Shown: in pieces, positions 53,116-61,113 of the stretch
Layout of the letters: every line of letters begins with the position of its first letter
Position numbering within the stretch: position 1 is the first letter of the stretch
Source: Deinococcus cellulosilyticus NBRC 106333 = KACC 11606
GTDB taxonomy: Bacteria; Deinococcota; Deinococci; Deinococcales; Deinococcaceae
Reading direction: 5' to 3'
Assembly: GCF_007990775.1 (NCBI RefSeq)
Contig: NZ_BJXB01000021.1
Coordinates: forward strand, 1-64,000
Length of the DNA: 64,000 bases
The notes under the pieces: generated by a model
What the model saw: the letters and a program-made list of their open reading frames with translations, nothing else
Database searches by the model: none
What the model was told of the DNA's origin: nothing
Program-made: the position numbers and the translations under genes

Positions 53116-53144
53116 AGTCTAAAGGCTAAGTTCTGGAATCTCAA
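53116..53144 (-). promoter_or_regulatory. tyrS promoter
   Basis: TTGAGA (53139-53144), 17 bases, TAGACT (53116-53121), reading leftward. The predicted start of transcription is the A of the leader-peptide ATG. Confidence 0.65.
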
Positions 53145-53157
53145 GGGCGTGGGCTAT

Positions 53158-53280
53158 AAGGGCAGAAGGCTGAAAATGGTTTGCTCCTGCTCGACCAGAA
53201 ACGCGCAAGGCTCCTGCTGGTGCTGGAGAACGACTGAACTTCTGCCTTCTGCCTTCTGCCTTCTGCTGCCCTCGGCTCTA
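53158..53280. repeat. Heptad repeats of the GGCAGAA type
   Basis: GGGCAGAAGGCTGA at 53160 and four tandem TTCTGCC units at about 53236-53268, complementary to each other, in the tyrS-MOSC gap. Confidence 0.6.
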
Positions 53281-53292
53281 GGCAAAACCCTG

Positions 53293-53298
53293 TAAAAT
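53293..53298 (+). promoter_or_regulatory. -10 box of the MOSC gene (leaderless)
   Basis: TAAAAT followed by 5 bases and the ATG at 53304. Confidence 0.5.
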
Positions 53299-53303
53299 CA
53301 AAC

Positions 53304-53828
53304 ATGCTCAAAGATCTGTTTGCCAGCCAGCCTTTCACCGGAGAACTCATCTGGATCGGCCTGAGGCCTGCCTACCGTCAGGACCTTTCGGTGGTGGAAG
53401 AAGTGGAGGCCATCACCGATGCCGGTCTGGTGGGGGACCACACTGGAGCGCAGGGCCTGAAAAACATCCAGTCGAAGGGGAAAAATCCCAGCAAAAGACA
53501 GGTGACGCTCATTCAGGCGGAGCATCTGGATGTGGTGGCAAGGCTTCTGGAGAAGGCCGAGATCGAACCTGAGCTGCTGAGGCGCAATCTGGTGGTGCGC
53601 GGCATCAATTTGCATGCCCTGAAAAAAGCCCGTTTTCGCATCGGGGAGGTGCTTTTTGAGGGCACCGGGGACTGTCATCCCTGCAGCCGCATGGAGGAGG
53701 TTCTGGGCCCAGGAGGCTACAACGCCATGCGCGGGCATGGTGGGATCACCGCACGGGTGCTGGAGGGAGGAATCCTGCATCTGGCAGATGTGGTTCGGCT
53801 GGAGACTCCGTTAGAATTTCAAGGGTGA
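53304..53828 (+). CDS. MOSC domain protein
   Basis: A 174-residue protein consisting of a single MOSC domain, related to the C-terminal part of molybdenum cofactor sulfurase. The key Cys is in GTGDCHPCSRMEEVLGPGGYNAMRGHGGI, and GLVGDHTGAQGLKN and RRNLVVRGINLHALKKARFRIGEVLFEG match the family. Such proteins may carry sulfur to pterin molybdenum enzymes or act as amidoxime-type reductases. The gene overlaps the next by 4 bases. Confidence 0.88.
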   Translation: MLKDLFASQPFTGELIWIGLRPAYRQDLSVVEEVEAITDAGLVGDHTGAQGLKNIQSKGKNPSKRQVTLIQAEHLDVVARLLEKAEIEPELLRRNLVVRGINLHALKKARFRIGEVLFEGTGDCHPCSRMEEVLGPGGYNAMRGHGGITARVLEGGILHLADVVRLETPLEFQG

Positions 53829-54712
53829 ATCCTGAGTTTCTGGCAAACATCAAACTGTATTTTGAGGAAGGCGAAACCTGGCTGCAGACGCTGCCCACCC
53901 TGCTTGAACATTTCGCTGCGGAGTGGAACCTTGAGCTCGGCGAACCTTTCGAGAACCTGTCTTTCAATTATGTGACCCGTGCAAAGCGCAATGGGCAGGA
54001 TGTGGTTCTGAAACTGGGGGTCCCCAGAGATGAACTGCGCAGTGAGATTGCAGCCCTGAGGCTCTATGGTGGGGTGGGGTCTGTCCGTCTGCTGGAGGCA
54101 GATGCAGATCAGGGGGCACTGCTCATCGAGCGCCTCTTCCCGGGCCAGATGCTCAGCATCCTTCCTGAGGACCAGACCGTCAGGGTCATGTGTGAGGTGA
54201 TGCAGAAGATCTGGCACCCTGTGCCTGAGAACAGCAGCTTTCCCAGCGTTGCCGACTGGCATGAGGGTCTGGCTGAATTTCCTCGCAGCGGGACAGGGAT
54301 TCCCGCAGAGGTGCTGGATCTGGCAGAAAGCTTTTATCAGGAGATGCAGGAGACTGCAGAGGCCCCGGTGGTTCTGCATGGGGATCTTCACCATTTCAAT
54401 GTTCTGAGTGCTGGAGAGGGCTGGCTGGCCATTGACCCCAAGGGCATCACCGGGGAGAGAACCTATGAAATCGGGGCTTTCCTGCGCAATCCCTGGCCTG
54501 CACTGTATGAGACCTACACCCCGGAAGAACTGAGAGAAGTGCAACGCAAGCGGGTGGAGCAGTTTGCACAGCATCTCGGCCTTTCCCGCGAACGCATCCT
54601 GAAGTGGGGGTACTACATTTTTGTGCTGTCTGCCGTCTGGGGGTACTCGGAAACCAGTGACAACTGGAAGAAAGAGCTGCTGGGGGCCAGCATCCTGAAG
54701 GACCTTTTGTGA
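53825..54712 (+). CDS. Aminoglycoside/hydroxyurea kinase (APH(6)/Hur) family protein
   Basis: A 295-residue kinase-like protein of the streptomycin 6-kinase/hydroxyurea kinase family. LHGDLHHFNVLS and LAIDPKGITGERTYEIGAFLRNP are the catalytic and metal-binding loops. The start is GTG at 53825, overlapping the MOSC stop; TAGAAT 7 bases upstream might also allow separate initiation. Whether it confers resistance is unknown. Confidence 0.85.
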   Translation: MNPEFLANIKLYFEEGETWLQTLPTLLEHFAAEWNLELGEPFENLSFNYVTRAKRNGQDVVLKLGVPRDELRSEIAALRLYGGVGSVRLLEADADQGALLIERLFPGQMLSILPEDQTVRVMCEVMQKIWHPVPENSSFPSVADWHEGLAEFPRSGTGIPAEVLDLAESFYQEMQETAEAPVVLHGDLHHFNVLSAGEGWLAIDPKGITGERTYEIGAFLRNPWPALYETYTPEELREVQRKRVEQFAQHLGLSRERILKWGYYIFVLSAVWGYSETSDNWKKELLGASILKDLL

Positions 54713-55380
54713 ACCTCAAGAGCTTAGAGCCCAGACTTCAGACGGTGCTGGAGTGGGTTCCGAACGGCGTCCATGCAGACATTGGGGCAGACCATGCCTA
54801 CCTGCTCGGGAACCTGCTGGGCCAGAACCGCATTTTGAGAGGCATTGCTGTAGAGAAAAATCAGGAACCTTTCGAACTGGCCTGCAAAAACCTGGAGAAA
54901 TTTGGGAGCCGTGCAGAGGCCCGACTGGGAGATGGCCTGGGACCTCTTGCTGCTGGAGAGGTGGACAGCATCAGCATCTGTGGCATGGGTGCAGGGCTCA
55001 TGGTGAAGATCCTGCAGGCCCATCCAGAGCGGGTTCCAGATCAGGTGATCACGCAGCCCAACGACTCTGCAGAGCCCATGAGACGCTGGGCATGGGAGAG
55101 GGGTTTTCATGTGAAACAGGAAACCCTCACGCTGGGCTTCTGGCATTATCCTGTGCTGCACTTTGAAAGAAAGACAGGAGAGGACCCCAGCTATGCAGGT
55201 TTACCTCTGGATGTGGCTTTCAGGTTCGGACCTCACCTGCTGAAACGCAAAGAACCTTTGCTGCTGGACCATGTTTTGCAACAGCAAAAAAGATTGACCC
55301 AGCTGGAGGGCACAGGAAATCCAAAAGTTCAGCGGGATCTTGATTGTGTGAGAAGTGCGCTGGAAATATTACAGAAATAA
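54709..55380 (+). CDS. trmK: tRNA (adenine-22-N1)-methyltransferase TrmK
   Basis: SAM-dependent Rossmann methyltransferase that makes m1A22 in tRNA (223 residues). Motif I is DIGADHAYL, later LGDGLGPL, and ISICGMGAGLMVKIL, followed by ITQPND. The C-terminal helices include QQQKRLTQLEGTG. The GTG start at 54709 overlaps the previous stop by 4 bases, so MOSC, kinase and trmK form an operon. Confidence 0.88.
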   Translation: MNLKSLEPRLQTVLEWVPNGVHADIGADHAYLLGNLLGQNRILRGIAVEKNQEPFELACKNLEKFGSRAEARLGDGLGPLAAGEVDSISICGMGAGLMVKILQAHPERVPDQVITQPNDSAEPMRRWAWERGFHVKQETLTLGFWHYPVLHFERKTGEDPSYAGLPLDVAFRFGPHLLKRKEPLLLDHVLQQQKRLTQLEGTGNPKVQRDLDCVRSALEILQK

Positions 55381-55440
55381 AACACTTTTTGCTGTGATGC
55401 CCGTCACGACCTGCAGAAAGGGAAATTCAATAATGGAGGC

Positions 55441-55917
55441 ATGAAATTGAAAATGTTTCTGTTTATGGCTGGTTTAATCGTTTCTTCCGCACAGGCACAA
55501 AGCAACTTCGCTGCCCAAATCAATGGTCTTCAGGGCATCGGCGTCGAGTATGAACAGGGGATTTCTGGACCATGGGCGGCCAGCATTCAGGCTTCCTACC
55601 TCCCCCATGTGCTGCCCTATGATGGTTTTTCTGGAGGTGTGGGGATCAAATACTTTGCTGATCCAGGCCTCTCAGGACTTTTCGGGGCCATGTACCTGAA
55701 CGGGCAGTGGCTGACCTCCACCGACAACACCCTGACCGATTTCAAGGGTTCCACCCTGGTGGCCAATGTGCAGTTGCATGTTGGTGAGCGCTGGAAACTC
55801 TCAGATGCTCTTGCCCTCAACCTGGAAGGTGGAGCCACCGTCTCCTACTGGAAAAATGCTGAACGCCAGTGGAAGGTGCTGCCCAGCCTGAAATTTGGAG
55901 TGAACTTCTACTTTTGA
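55441..55917 (+). CDS. Secreted beta-rich protein, possibly outer-membrane barrel
   Basis: A 158-residue protein with a signal peptide ending AQA before QSNFAAQ. The mature part has alternating hydrophobic residues (GIGVEYEQGISGPWAASIQASYLPHVLP, LVANVQLHVGERWKLSDALALNLEGGATVSYW) and ends with an aromatic KFGVNFYF, a typical last strand of small outer-membrane barrels. GGAGGC precedes the ATG. No specific family. Confidence 0.65.
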   Translation: MKLKMFLFMAGLIVSSAQAQSNFAAQINGLQGIGVEYEQGISGPWAASIQASYLPHVLPYDGFSGGVGIKYFADPGLSGLFGAMYLNGQWLTSTDNTLTDFKGSTLVANVQLHVGERWKLSDALALNLEGGATVSYWKNAERQWKVLPSLKFGVNFYF

Positions 55918-55981
55918 TCCCTCCCAGGTCCTTTCGAACCGTGTGGCATCTGCTGCGCGGTTTTCTTTTCACGCTGAACGG

Positions 55982-55987
55982 TAAAAT
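55982..55987 (+). promoter_or_regulatory. -10 box of the CitE-like gene (leaderless)
   Basis: TAAAAT followed by 5 bases and the ATG at 55993. Confidence 0.5.
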
Positions 55988-55992
55988 GAGGC

Positions 55993-56799
55993 ATGCCCAT
56001 TTACAAACGCCGCCGCAGCGCCCTTTTTCTGCCTGCCAGCAACGCCAGAGCCATTGAAAAAGCCCGCACCCTGCCTGCCGATGTGGTGATTCTGGACCTT
56101 GAGGATGCCGTCTCTCCTGAGCAGAAGGCCCTTGCCAGAGACCAGGCGGCCACAGCCATCCGGGACGGTTTCCCGATGGAGGTGGCGGTGCGCATCAATC
56201 CCATTCACACCATCTGGGGTGAGGCGGACCTTGCCCTGATGGAGGACGTGAAACCCGATTTGCTGGTCCTTCCCAAGGTGGAAAGCATCCAGAACCTGCC
56301 CAGTGTGGGGATTCCCCTGTGGGCAATGATTGAAACCCCTCTGGGTGTGGTGCACAGCCGTGAGATTGCAGAGCATGGGGATGTGGAGGCCCTGGTGATG
56401 GGGACCACCGATCTGGTGAAGGCCCTGCAGGCCCGTCCCCTCCCGGGAAGAGAAAACCTGATGTACGCCCTGTCTCAGGTGGTGACCCATGCCAGGGCTT
56501 ATGGCAAGTACGCTCTGGACGGGGTGCATCTGGATTTCAGGAACCTGCAGACCCTGGAGGAGGTGTGCATTCAGGGGAAAAACCTGGGCTTTGATGGCAA
56601 GACCCTGATTCACCCGGCGCAACTGGAGGTGGCCAACCGCATTTTTTCCCCGAGCCCTGAGGAGATCGAGTGGGCACGCAGGGTGATTGCTGCATGGCAG
56701 GCCAAGGACCCCGATCAGGGGGTAACAGTACTCGATGGGATGCTGATCGAGGAACTGCACGCCATTGAAGCGGAGCGGATTCTGGAACTGGCCACCTGA
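55993..56799 (+). CDS. CitE-like HpcH/HpaI aldolase/citrate lyase family protein
   Basis: A 268-residue TIM barrel of the CitE superfamily. Motifs are RSALFLPASN, VVILDLEDAVSPEQK (metal-binding Glu/Asp), VRINP, VLPKVES and MGTTDLVKAL, with KTLIHPAQ near the end. CitD and CitF are not encoded here, so it is not classical citrate lyase; a malyl-CoA lyase/thioesterase-like role is more likely. Followed by the cytochrome c gene on its own promoter. Confidence 0.86.
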   Translation: MPIYKRRRSALFLPASNARAIEKARTLPADVVILDLEDAVSPEQKALARDQAATAIRDGFPMEVAVRINPIHTIWGEADLALMEDVKPDLLVLPKVESIQNLPSVGIPLWAMIETPLGVVHSREIAEHGDVEALVMGTTDLVKALQARPLPGRENLMYALSQVVTHARAYGKYALDGVHLDFRNLQTLEEVCIQGKNLGFDGKTLIHPAQLEVANRIFSPSPEEIEWARRVIAAWQAKDPDQGVTVLDGMLIEELHAIEAERILELAT

Positions 56800-56802
56800 G
56801 CT

Positions 56803-56837
56803 TTTGACGTTTTCTTCACGGTGAAAGAGGCACACTG
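56803..56837 (+). promoter_or_regulatory. Conserved promoter element of the cytochrome c gene
   Basis: TTTGACGTTTTCTTCAC, 10 bases, GCACACTG, 19 bases, ATG. Same pattern and spacings as 45912-45946. Confidence 0.6.
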
Positions 56838-56856
56838 GCCTTCAGGAGGAAGCACC

Positions 56857-57171
56857 ATGAAAAAACTTGCTCTGCTGGTGTGTGCTTTGTGCATTCCGCT
56901 GGTCCAGGCCGCCCCCCCAAAAGGGGACGCAGCAAAGGGAAAAACCTTCTTTGAGGCCAATTGCTCGGGATGCCACGGTGAGGCGGCAGCAGGAGGCATT
57001 GGACCAAAGCTGGCCGGGAAGCTCCAGAAGTGGACTTTTGCAGGATTCAAAAAGACCCTCAAAGAGAACGTCACCCCGGACAGAAGAACCCTGAAGCCCC
57101 CCATGATGAAATTCAACTTTTCGGATCAGGAATTTGCCGACCTGCTCTCCTACCTGAAATCCCTGAAATAA
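56857..57171 (+). CDS. Class I c-type cytochrome
   Basis: An exported small cytochrome c (104 residues). A signal peptide ends VQAAP; the heme site is CSGCH, followed by GEAAAGGIGPKLAGKLQKW; the distal Met is probably in PPMMKFNFSDQEFADLLSYLKSLK. Start ATG at 56857 with CAGGAGGAAG upstream. It carries electrons outside the membrane, partner unknown. Its promoter is shared with the operon at 45892. Confidence 0.9.
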   Translation: MKKLALLVCALCIPLVQAAPPKGDAAKGKTFFEANCSGCHGEAAAGGIGPKLAGKLQKWTFAGFKKTLKENVTPDRRTLKPPMMKFNFSDQEFADLLSYLKSLK

Positions 57172-57186
57172 AGACAACTTCCTGAA

Positions 57187-57216
57187 CTGCTGTGGCTTTT
57201 CCCACAGCAGTTTTTT
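57187..57216 (+). terminator. Cytochrome c gene terminator
   Basis: CTGCTGTGG-CTTTTC-CCACAGCAG followed by TTTTTT. Its U-run overlaps the next -10 box. Confidence 0.85.
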
Positions 57217-57221
57217 ATGAT
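57216..57221 (+). promoter_or_regulatory. -10 box of the 35-residue gene
   Basis: TATGAT followed by 7 bases and the ATG at 57229. Confidence 0.4.
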
Positions 57222-57228
57222 GGCCCCA

Positions 57229-57336
57229 ATGAACATCTGGATGGGACTTCTTTTTGTGGGTCTGCTGGTCCTCTTCACTGGAGGCATGATTCATCTGGTG
57301 ATGAAGGGCAGAACCGGCCAATCACAGGACGACTGA
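57229..57336 (+). CDS. Single-helix membrane micropeptide
   Basis: A 35-residue ORF, MNIWMGLLFVGLLVLFTGGM and then a short tail with KGRTGQSQDD. One transmembrane helix and a polar tail. It lies between cytochrome c and the convergent DUF2167 gene, with a TATGAT box 7 bases upstream. Small size makes it uncertain, but the composition is that of a real membrane peptide. Might be an accessory subunit. Confidence 0.45.
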   Translation: MNIWMGLLFVGLLVLFTGGMIHLVMKGRTGQSQDD

Positions 57337-57348
57337 TCACTTGAACCC

Positions 57349-58233
57349 TCAATCTGGCCGCACCGTGAGGCTTGCAGAGCGCACCCTTTTGCCCATCAGG
57401 GTCCCCATGAGGCCCAGGCCCAGCAGCACCGCAATCCAGGGAAAAAGCAGCGGTGCAGAGGAGGTTTTGCGCTCCGGGTCCTGCACGGGTGTTTCGGTGA
57501 TCAGGGCGGTCATGCCGTAATCATAAAGGCGGTCTCCGGCCTGCACGTCGGTGTAGCGGTAACCATCCTGAAAGGTCACGGAGAAAGCAAGGTCCTGCAA
57601 GGTGGCTTTCATGCCCTCCCAGTGCTTTTTCTCGATGATGCCTTTCATCAGCAGCAGGCCTTCTCTGCCCAGCAGCAGCACTTTCGGGAAGATGGCGGTG
57701 TCCTGGGCACCGGGCAGTTTCACTTCCGTGGCAAACATCAACACACCCGTTTGGGGATTGAAAGTTGGGGGCAAGGCCCAGTTCAGCACTTCGGCCTGGC
57801 TGTTCTTTTGCAGGGTCTTCAGAAGTTGTTTTGCATCAATGTTCTTCCAGCGTCTCGCATCCACGTACCCGGTGTCCAGATGCTGCAGGCTGAGGCCCCA
57901 TCCCCCTTCAGAGACCGGGCTGAGGTTCCGGGGCAGGAGCATGCCAATGATGCTGGAGTCCGGGCTGCCGCCCCACACGTCGTAGATCACATGGTTGGCA
58001 TCCTGGCTATTCAGGAAACGGATGCTGGAGGCTGGCTGCACCTGCAGGTGATGGGGCAAAGTTGTTTCAGCGGTCTGGTAGTGCAGCACACTGTCGAACA
58101 TCTCCGGATTGTTGATCCCATGCCCCTGCACCTGTGCAACGCCCAGCAGACAGCCCAGCAGCAGCCATTTGTGTAGGCGCACACGACGAGATCTGTTTCT
58201 GGACAGGACCAGAAAGGCTGGATTGTAAAGCAT
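57349..58233 (-). CDS. DUF2167 family membrane protein
   Basis: A 294-residue protein with an N-terminal signal or anchor segment (about 20-36), an extracytoplasmic domain with GWGLSLQHLDTGYVDARRWKNIDAKQLLKTLQ and HWEGMKATLQDLAFSVTFQDGYRY, and a C-terminal transmembrane helix (about 258-280) with a short basic tail. These fit DUF2167; function unknown. The ATG lies 6 bases after TATACT, so it is probably leaderless. Confidence 0.78.
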   Translation of the reverse strand: MLYNPAFLVLSRNRSRRVRLHKWLLLGCLLGVAQVQGHGINNPEMFDSVLHYQTAETTLPHHLQVQPASSIRFLNSQDANHVIYDVWGGSPDSSIIGMLLPRNLSPVSEGGWGLSLQHLDTGYVDARRWKNIDAKQLLKTLQKNSQAEVLNWALPPTFNPQTGVLMFATEVKLPGAQDTAIFPKVLLLGREGLLLMKGIIEKKHWEGMKATLQDLAFSVTFQDGYRYTDVQAGDRLYDYGMTALITETPVQDPERKTSSAPLLFPWIAVLLGLGLMGTLMGKRVRSASLTVRPD

Positions 58234-58239
58234 TTTCAG

Positions 58240-58245
58240 AGTATA
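58240..58245 (-). promoter_or_regulatory. -10 box of the DUF2167 gene (leaderless)
   Basis: TATACT on the minus strand, 6 bases, ATG at 58233. Confidence 0.6.
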
Positions 58246-58344
58246 TCGGGTGACCCCTCAACCGCATATAAGGCATTCCCCCTCCTTGACGCTGATGGCT
58301 GTATCCACTTATAGTTGGTCCAATTTCCACAATCTGGAGGGACC

Positions 58345-59190
58345 ATGAAACGCACCGCAGCTGTACTCGGTCTTGGCCTGACTGCTGTTCTGCTTCAGGC
58401 ATGCAGCACCACCCCCACATCAAATGCCCCCGAGATGCCCTCGCTCTCGGAAACGGCCCTCTTCCAGCCCTCAGGCCAGCCTGAGGGCACCGTGCAGGTC
58501 AAACTCCCCCAGTACAGTGAACCCGTCACCGCAGAACTGCGGGGCAACAAGGTGCTCTTTGAAGGGGACATCCTGCTTGCCGAGCTCTCCAATGAGCAGA
58601 TCCAGAAGAACTCCACTGTCATTGCCAACACAGGCGGCCTGTGGCCCAGTGCCCGCATCCCCTACGTGTTCGCCTCCAACGTTTCCTCGACGGTGCGCAG
58701 TCACGTGCAGAGCGCCATCAACACCTACAACACCTACACCAAAGTGCGAATTGTTCCCCGCGCAAGCGAACGCAATTACGTGCGGGTGATTGTGGACAAC
58801 GGCTGTTACTCCTACGTGGGTCGCATCGGTGGGGCTCAGTCCCTCTCGCTGTCCACAGGAGGATGTGGAGTGGCCGGAGCCATCCACGAGTTCGGGCATG
58901 CCCTGGGCCTGTGGCACGAACAGAGCCGCAAGGACCGCGACCAGTACGTGACCATCGTGTGGGCCAACATCAAGAGTGGTACCGAGCACAACTTCCAGAT
59001 CGAAAGCAACAGCCGTGCAGTCGGGGCTTACGACTTTGATTCCATCATGCACTACCCGGCTTACGCCTTCAGCACCAACGGGAAGGCCACCATCGTGCCC
59101 AAGAACAGCAGCATTCCCCTGAGCCGTCTGGGGGCCGCCAAGACCCTCAGCAGTGGGGACATTGCAGGCATCAAATCTCTCTATCCCTGA
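58345..59190 (+). CDS. Astacin-type (M12A) zinc metalloprotease, lipoprotein
   Basis: A 281-residue extracellular protease. The lipobox is LLQACS, so it is anchored by a lipid; the catalytic site is HEFGHALGLWHEQSR (about residue 181), followed by the Met-turn SIMHYPAYAF, as in astacins. GGAGGGACC precedes the ATG at 58345; an earlier in-frame ATG is rejected. It has a mostly beta N-terminal segment. It ends in a strong terminator. Confidence 0.92.
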   Translation: MKRTAAVLGLGLTAVLLQACSTTPTSNAPEMPSLSETALFQPSGQPEGTVQVKLPQYSEPVTAELRGNKVLFEGDILLAELSNEQIQKNSTVIANTGGLWPSARIPYVFASNVSSTVRSHVQSAINTYNTYTKVRIVPRASERNYVRVIVDNGCYSYVGRIGGAQSLSLSTGGCGVAGAIHEFGHALGLWHEQSRKDRDQYVTIVWANIKSGTEHNFQIESNSRAVGAYDFDSIMHYPAYAFSTNGKATIVPKNSSIPLSRLGAAKTLSSGDIAGIKSLYP

Positions 59191-59216
59191 ACTTCACCCA
59201 TCACCTTTTCCCCCAG

Positions 59217-59252
59217 CAACAAAACCCGAGGCAGGCACCTCGGGTTTTGTTG
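59217..59252 (+). terminator. Astacin-like gene terminator
   Basis: CAACAAAACCCGAGG-CAGGCA-CCTCGGGTTTTGTTG, which works in both directions. Confidence 0.8.
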
Positions 59253-59261
59253 CTGGTTTGC

Positions 59262-61037
59262 TTAAAGCAGGCTTTCCAGGTCATCGATCAGGCGTTCCAG
59301 GGTCCGGAACCCTGCCTCGATGGGCTCTGGGGTGCTCATGTCCACCCCTGCAATTTTCAGAGCTTCAAGAGGGGGAAGTTTTCCACCCAGGGAGAGGAAC
59401 TCCAGGTAGTTCTCAACAGCGCCCTCTTCCCCGGAGAGCACCCGGTCTGCGAGGGCATTGGCTGCTGCGATTCCGGTGCCATATTGCCAGGTGTAGAAGT
59501 TGGCGTACAGGTGGGTGGAGAACTGGGACCACATGATGCCGTTCAGGGATTCATCCAGCTGAACCTCACCTCCGTAGACCTCTGCGAGCAGCTCACACAT
59601 CAGGCGGTTCATCTGGGCGGCCCCGAAGGTCTTGCCCTGCTCGGCCTGCTGGTGCAGGGTCAGTTCAAACTGGGAGAGCACAGGCATCACCAGGAAGTAC
59701 CTGTGGAAGTTGTAGAAGGCCTCCTCCAGCACAGCGATCCTGAATTCTCTTTCCTGCACAGTCTTCAGCAGGTAAGCGCGGGTCATGGCCTGATTGAAGT
59801 TGCTGGCCACCTCCGCTGCAAACAGGGTGTACTTCTCGTACACGATGGGCTGTGCCTGGTTGCTGAGGTATTTGTGCATGCTGTGCCCGACCTCATGGGC
59901 CAGGGTGGACATCCCATAGAGGCTCTCCTGAAACGACATGAAGATGAACGGTTTGGTCAGGCTGTTCCCGATGCTGAAGGCCCCCTGTCTGCGGTGGGGG
60001 GTGAGGGCGTAATCCACCCAGCGCTGCTCCAGCAAACCTGAACGCATCACCTTCACGTAGTCCTGCCCCAGAGGGCGCATTCCAGCCGTGATGAAATCCA
60101 CCACCTGCTCATAGGTGACCACCGGAGAACGCTCTGTGAGGGGAGCCCGGATGTCGTATTCGGCAAAGTCGGGCAGGTTCAGGGCTTTCTTGCGGATGCG
60201 CCAGTAGCGGTGCCACAGGGAACGATGGCGCTCAAAAACCTGCATGAAGTTGTGGTACACCGCTTCAGGAAGGCGGTTGGGGTACAGGGCTGCGGCCAGA
60301 CTGCTGCTGAACCCCCGGATGCGGGCCAGGAACACATTCTGCTTCACCCCGGTGGTCACGGCGGCAGCCATGGTCTGCTGCACCTCCAGATGCTTGCGGG
60401 CATACTGCTCCCAGGCCGCTTTGCGCACATGGCGGTCCGGGTGGCTCACCAGCGTCTGCAGGGTGTTGTGGGCGAGTTTCACCGTGCCCTGTGGGGTTTC
60501 GATGCTGCCAAAATCCAGTTCGTTCACCAGGGTCGGGTGGATGCCTTTTGCACTCTGAAACGCTTCCGAAACCGAGCCCAGAAGTGCTTCGACCTCTGCA
60601 GAACGCAGGGCCTGCTTCTGGGTCCACAGCCGCTCAAAGTAGGTCTGGTACACCTTCAGGTCAGGGTGCTTCTCCAACCAGTTGCGGGCGGTTTCTTCAG
60701 GAAGGGTGAGGAGTTCAGGCTCCACAAAAGCCAGCTCACTCTGAAAAGCCGCACTGAGGGCCTGGCTCTCGCTCTGCTTCCTGCGGGATTCGGTGTCTGT
60801 GGTGTCCACACTGATCTTCATGGTGGTGTAGATGCCCAGACGGTTCACCCGCACAGAAAGTTCATTCCATGCGTTCAGGAACGCCGAGAGCTGTCCGGGG
60901 TCACGGGTCAGGGTCCCTCTGAAGGCCACCAGGGTCTGGATCTCACTGCTGACCTGCTGGAATTCTTCATCCCAGGCCTCGAAATCAGCAAAAATGCTCT
61001 GGATGTCCCACCGTTCACGATGCACAGAAGTCGTCAT
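59262..61037 (-). CDS. pepF: Oligoendopeptidase F
   Basis: Cytoplasmic M3 metallopeptidase that degrades oligopeptides (591 residues). The active-site HEVGHSMH is at about residue 381, and the downstream zinc ligand region is YTLFAAEVASNFNQ. The N-terminal helical domain fits PepF. ATG at 61037 follows TAAGAT by 6 bases; a GTG at 61043 is the other candidate. It is convergent with the astacin gene. Confidence 0.93.
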   Translation of the reverse strand: MTTSVHRERWDIQSIFADFEAWDEEFQQVSSEIQTLVAFRGTLTRDPGQLSAFLNAWNELSVRVNRLGIYTTMKISVDTTDTESRRKQSESQALSAAFQSELAFVEPELLTLPEETARNWLEKHPDLKVYQTYFERLWTQKQALRSAEVEALLGSVSEAFQSAKGIHPTLVNELDFGSIETPQGTVKLAHNTLQTLVSHPDRHVRKAAWEQYARKHLEVQQTMAAAVTTGVKQNVFLARIRGFSSSLAAALYPNRLPEAVYHNFMQVFERHRSLWHRYWRIRKKALNLPDFAEYDIRAPLTERSPVVTYEQVVDFITAGMRPLGQDYVKVMRSGLLEQRWVDYALTPHRRQGAFSIGNSLTKPFIFMSFQESLYGMSTLAHEVGHSMHKYLSNQAQPIVYEKYTLFAAEVASNFNQAMTRAYLLKTVQEREFRIAVLEEAFYNFHRYFLVMPVLSQFELTLHQQAEQGKTFGAAQMNRLMCELLAEVYGGEVQLDESLNGIMWSQFSTHLYANFYTWQYGTGIAAANALADRVLSGEEGAVENYLEFLSLGGKLPPLEALKIAGVDMSTPEPIEAGFRTLERLIDDLESLL

Positions 61038-61043
61038 GGTCAC

Positions 61044-61049
61044 ATCTTA
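61044..61049 (-). promoter_or_regulatory. -10 box of pepF (leaderless)
   Basis: TAAGAT on the minus strand, 6 bases, ATG at 61037. Confidence 0.5.
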
Positions 61050-61113
61050 AAAGGATGGGGACTGAGAAAACGTCGAGATTCTTGCAGAGCCGTGTGTCCT
61101 GAACACACACCGA

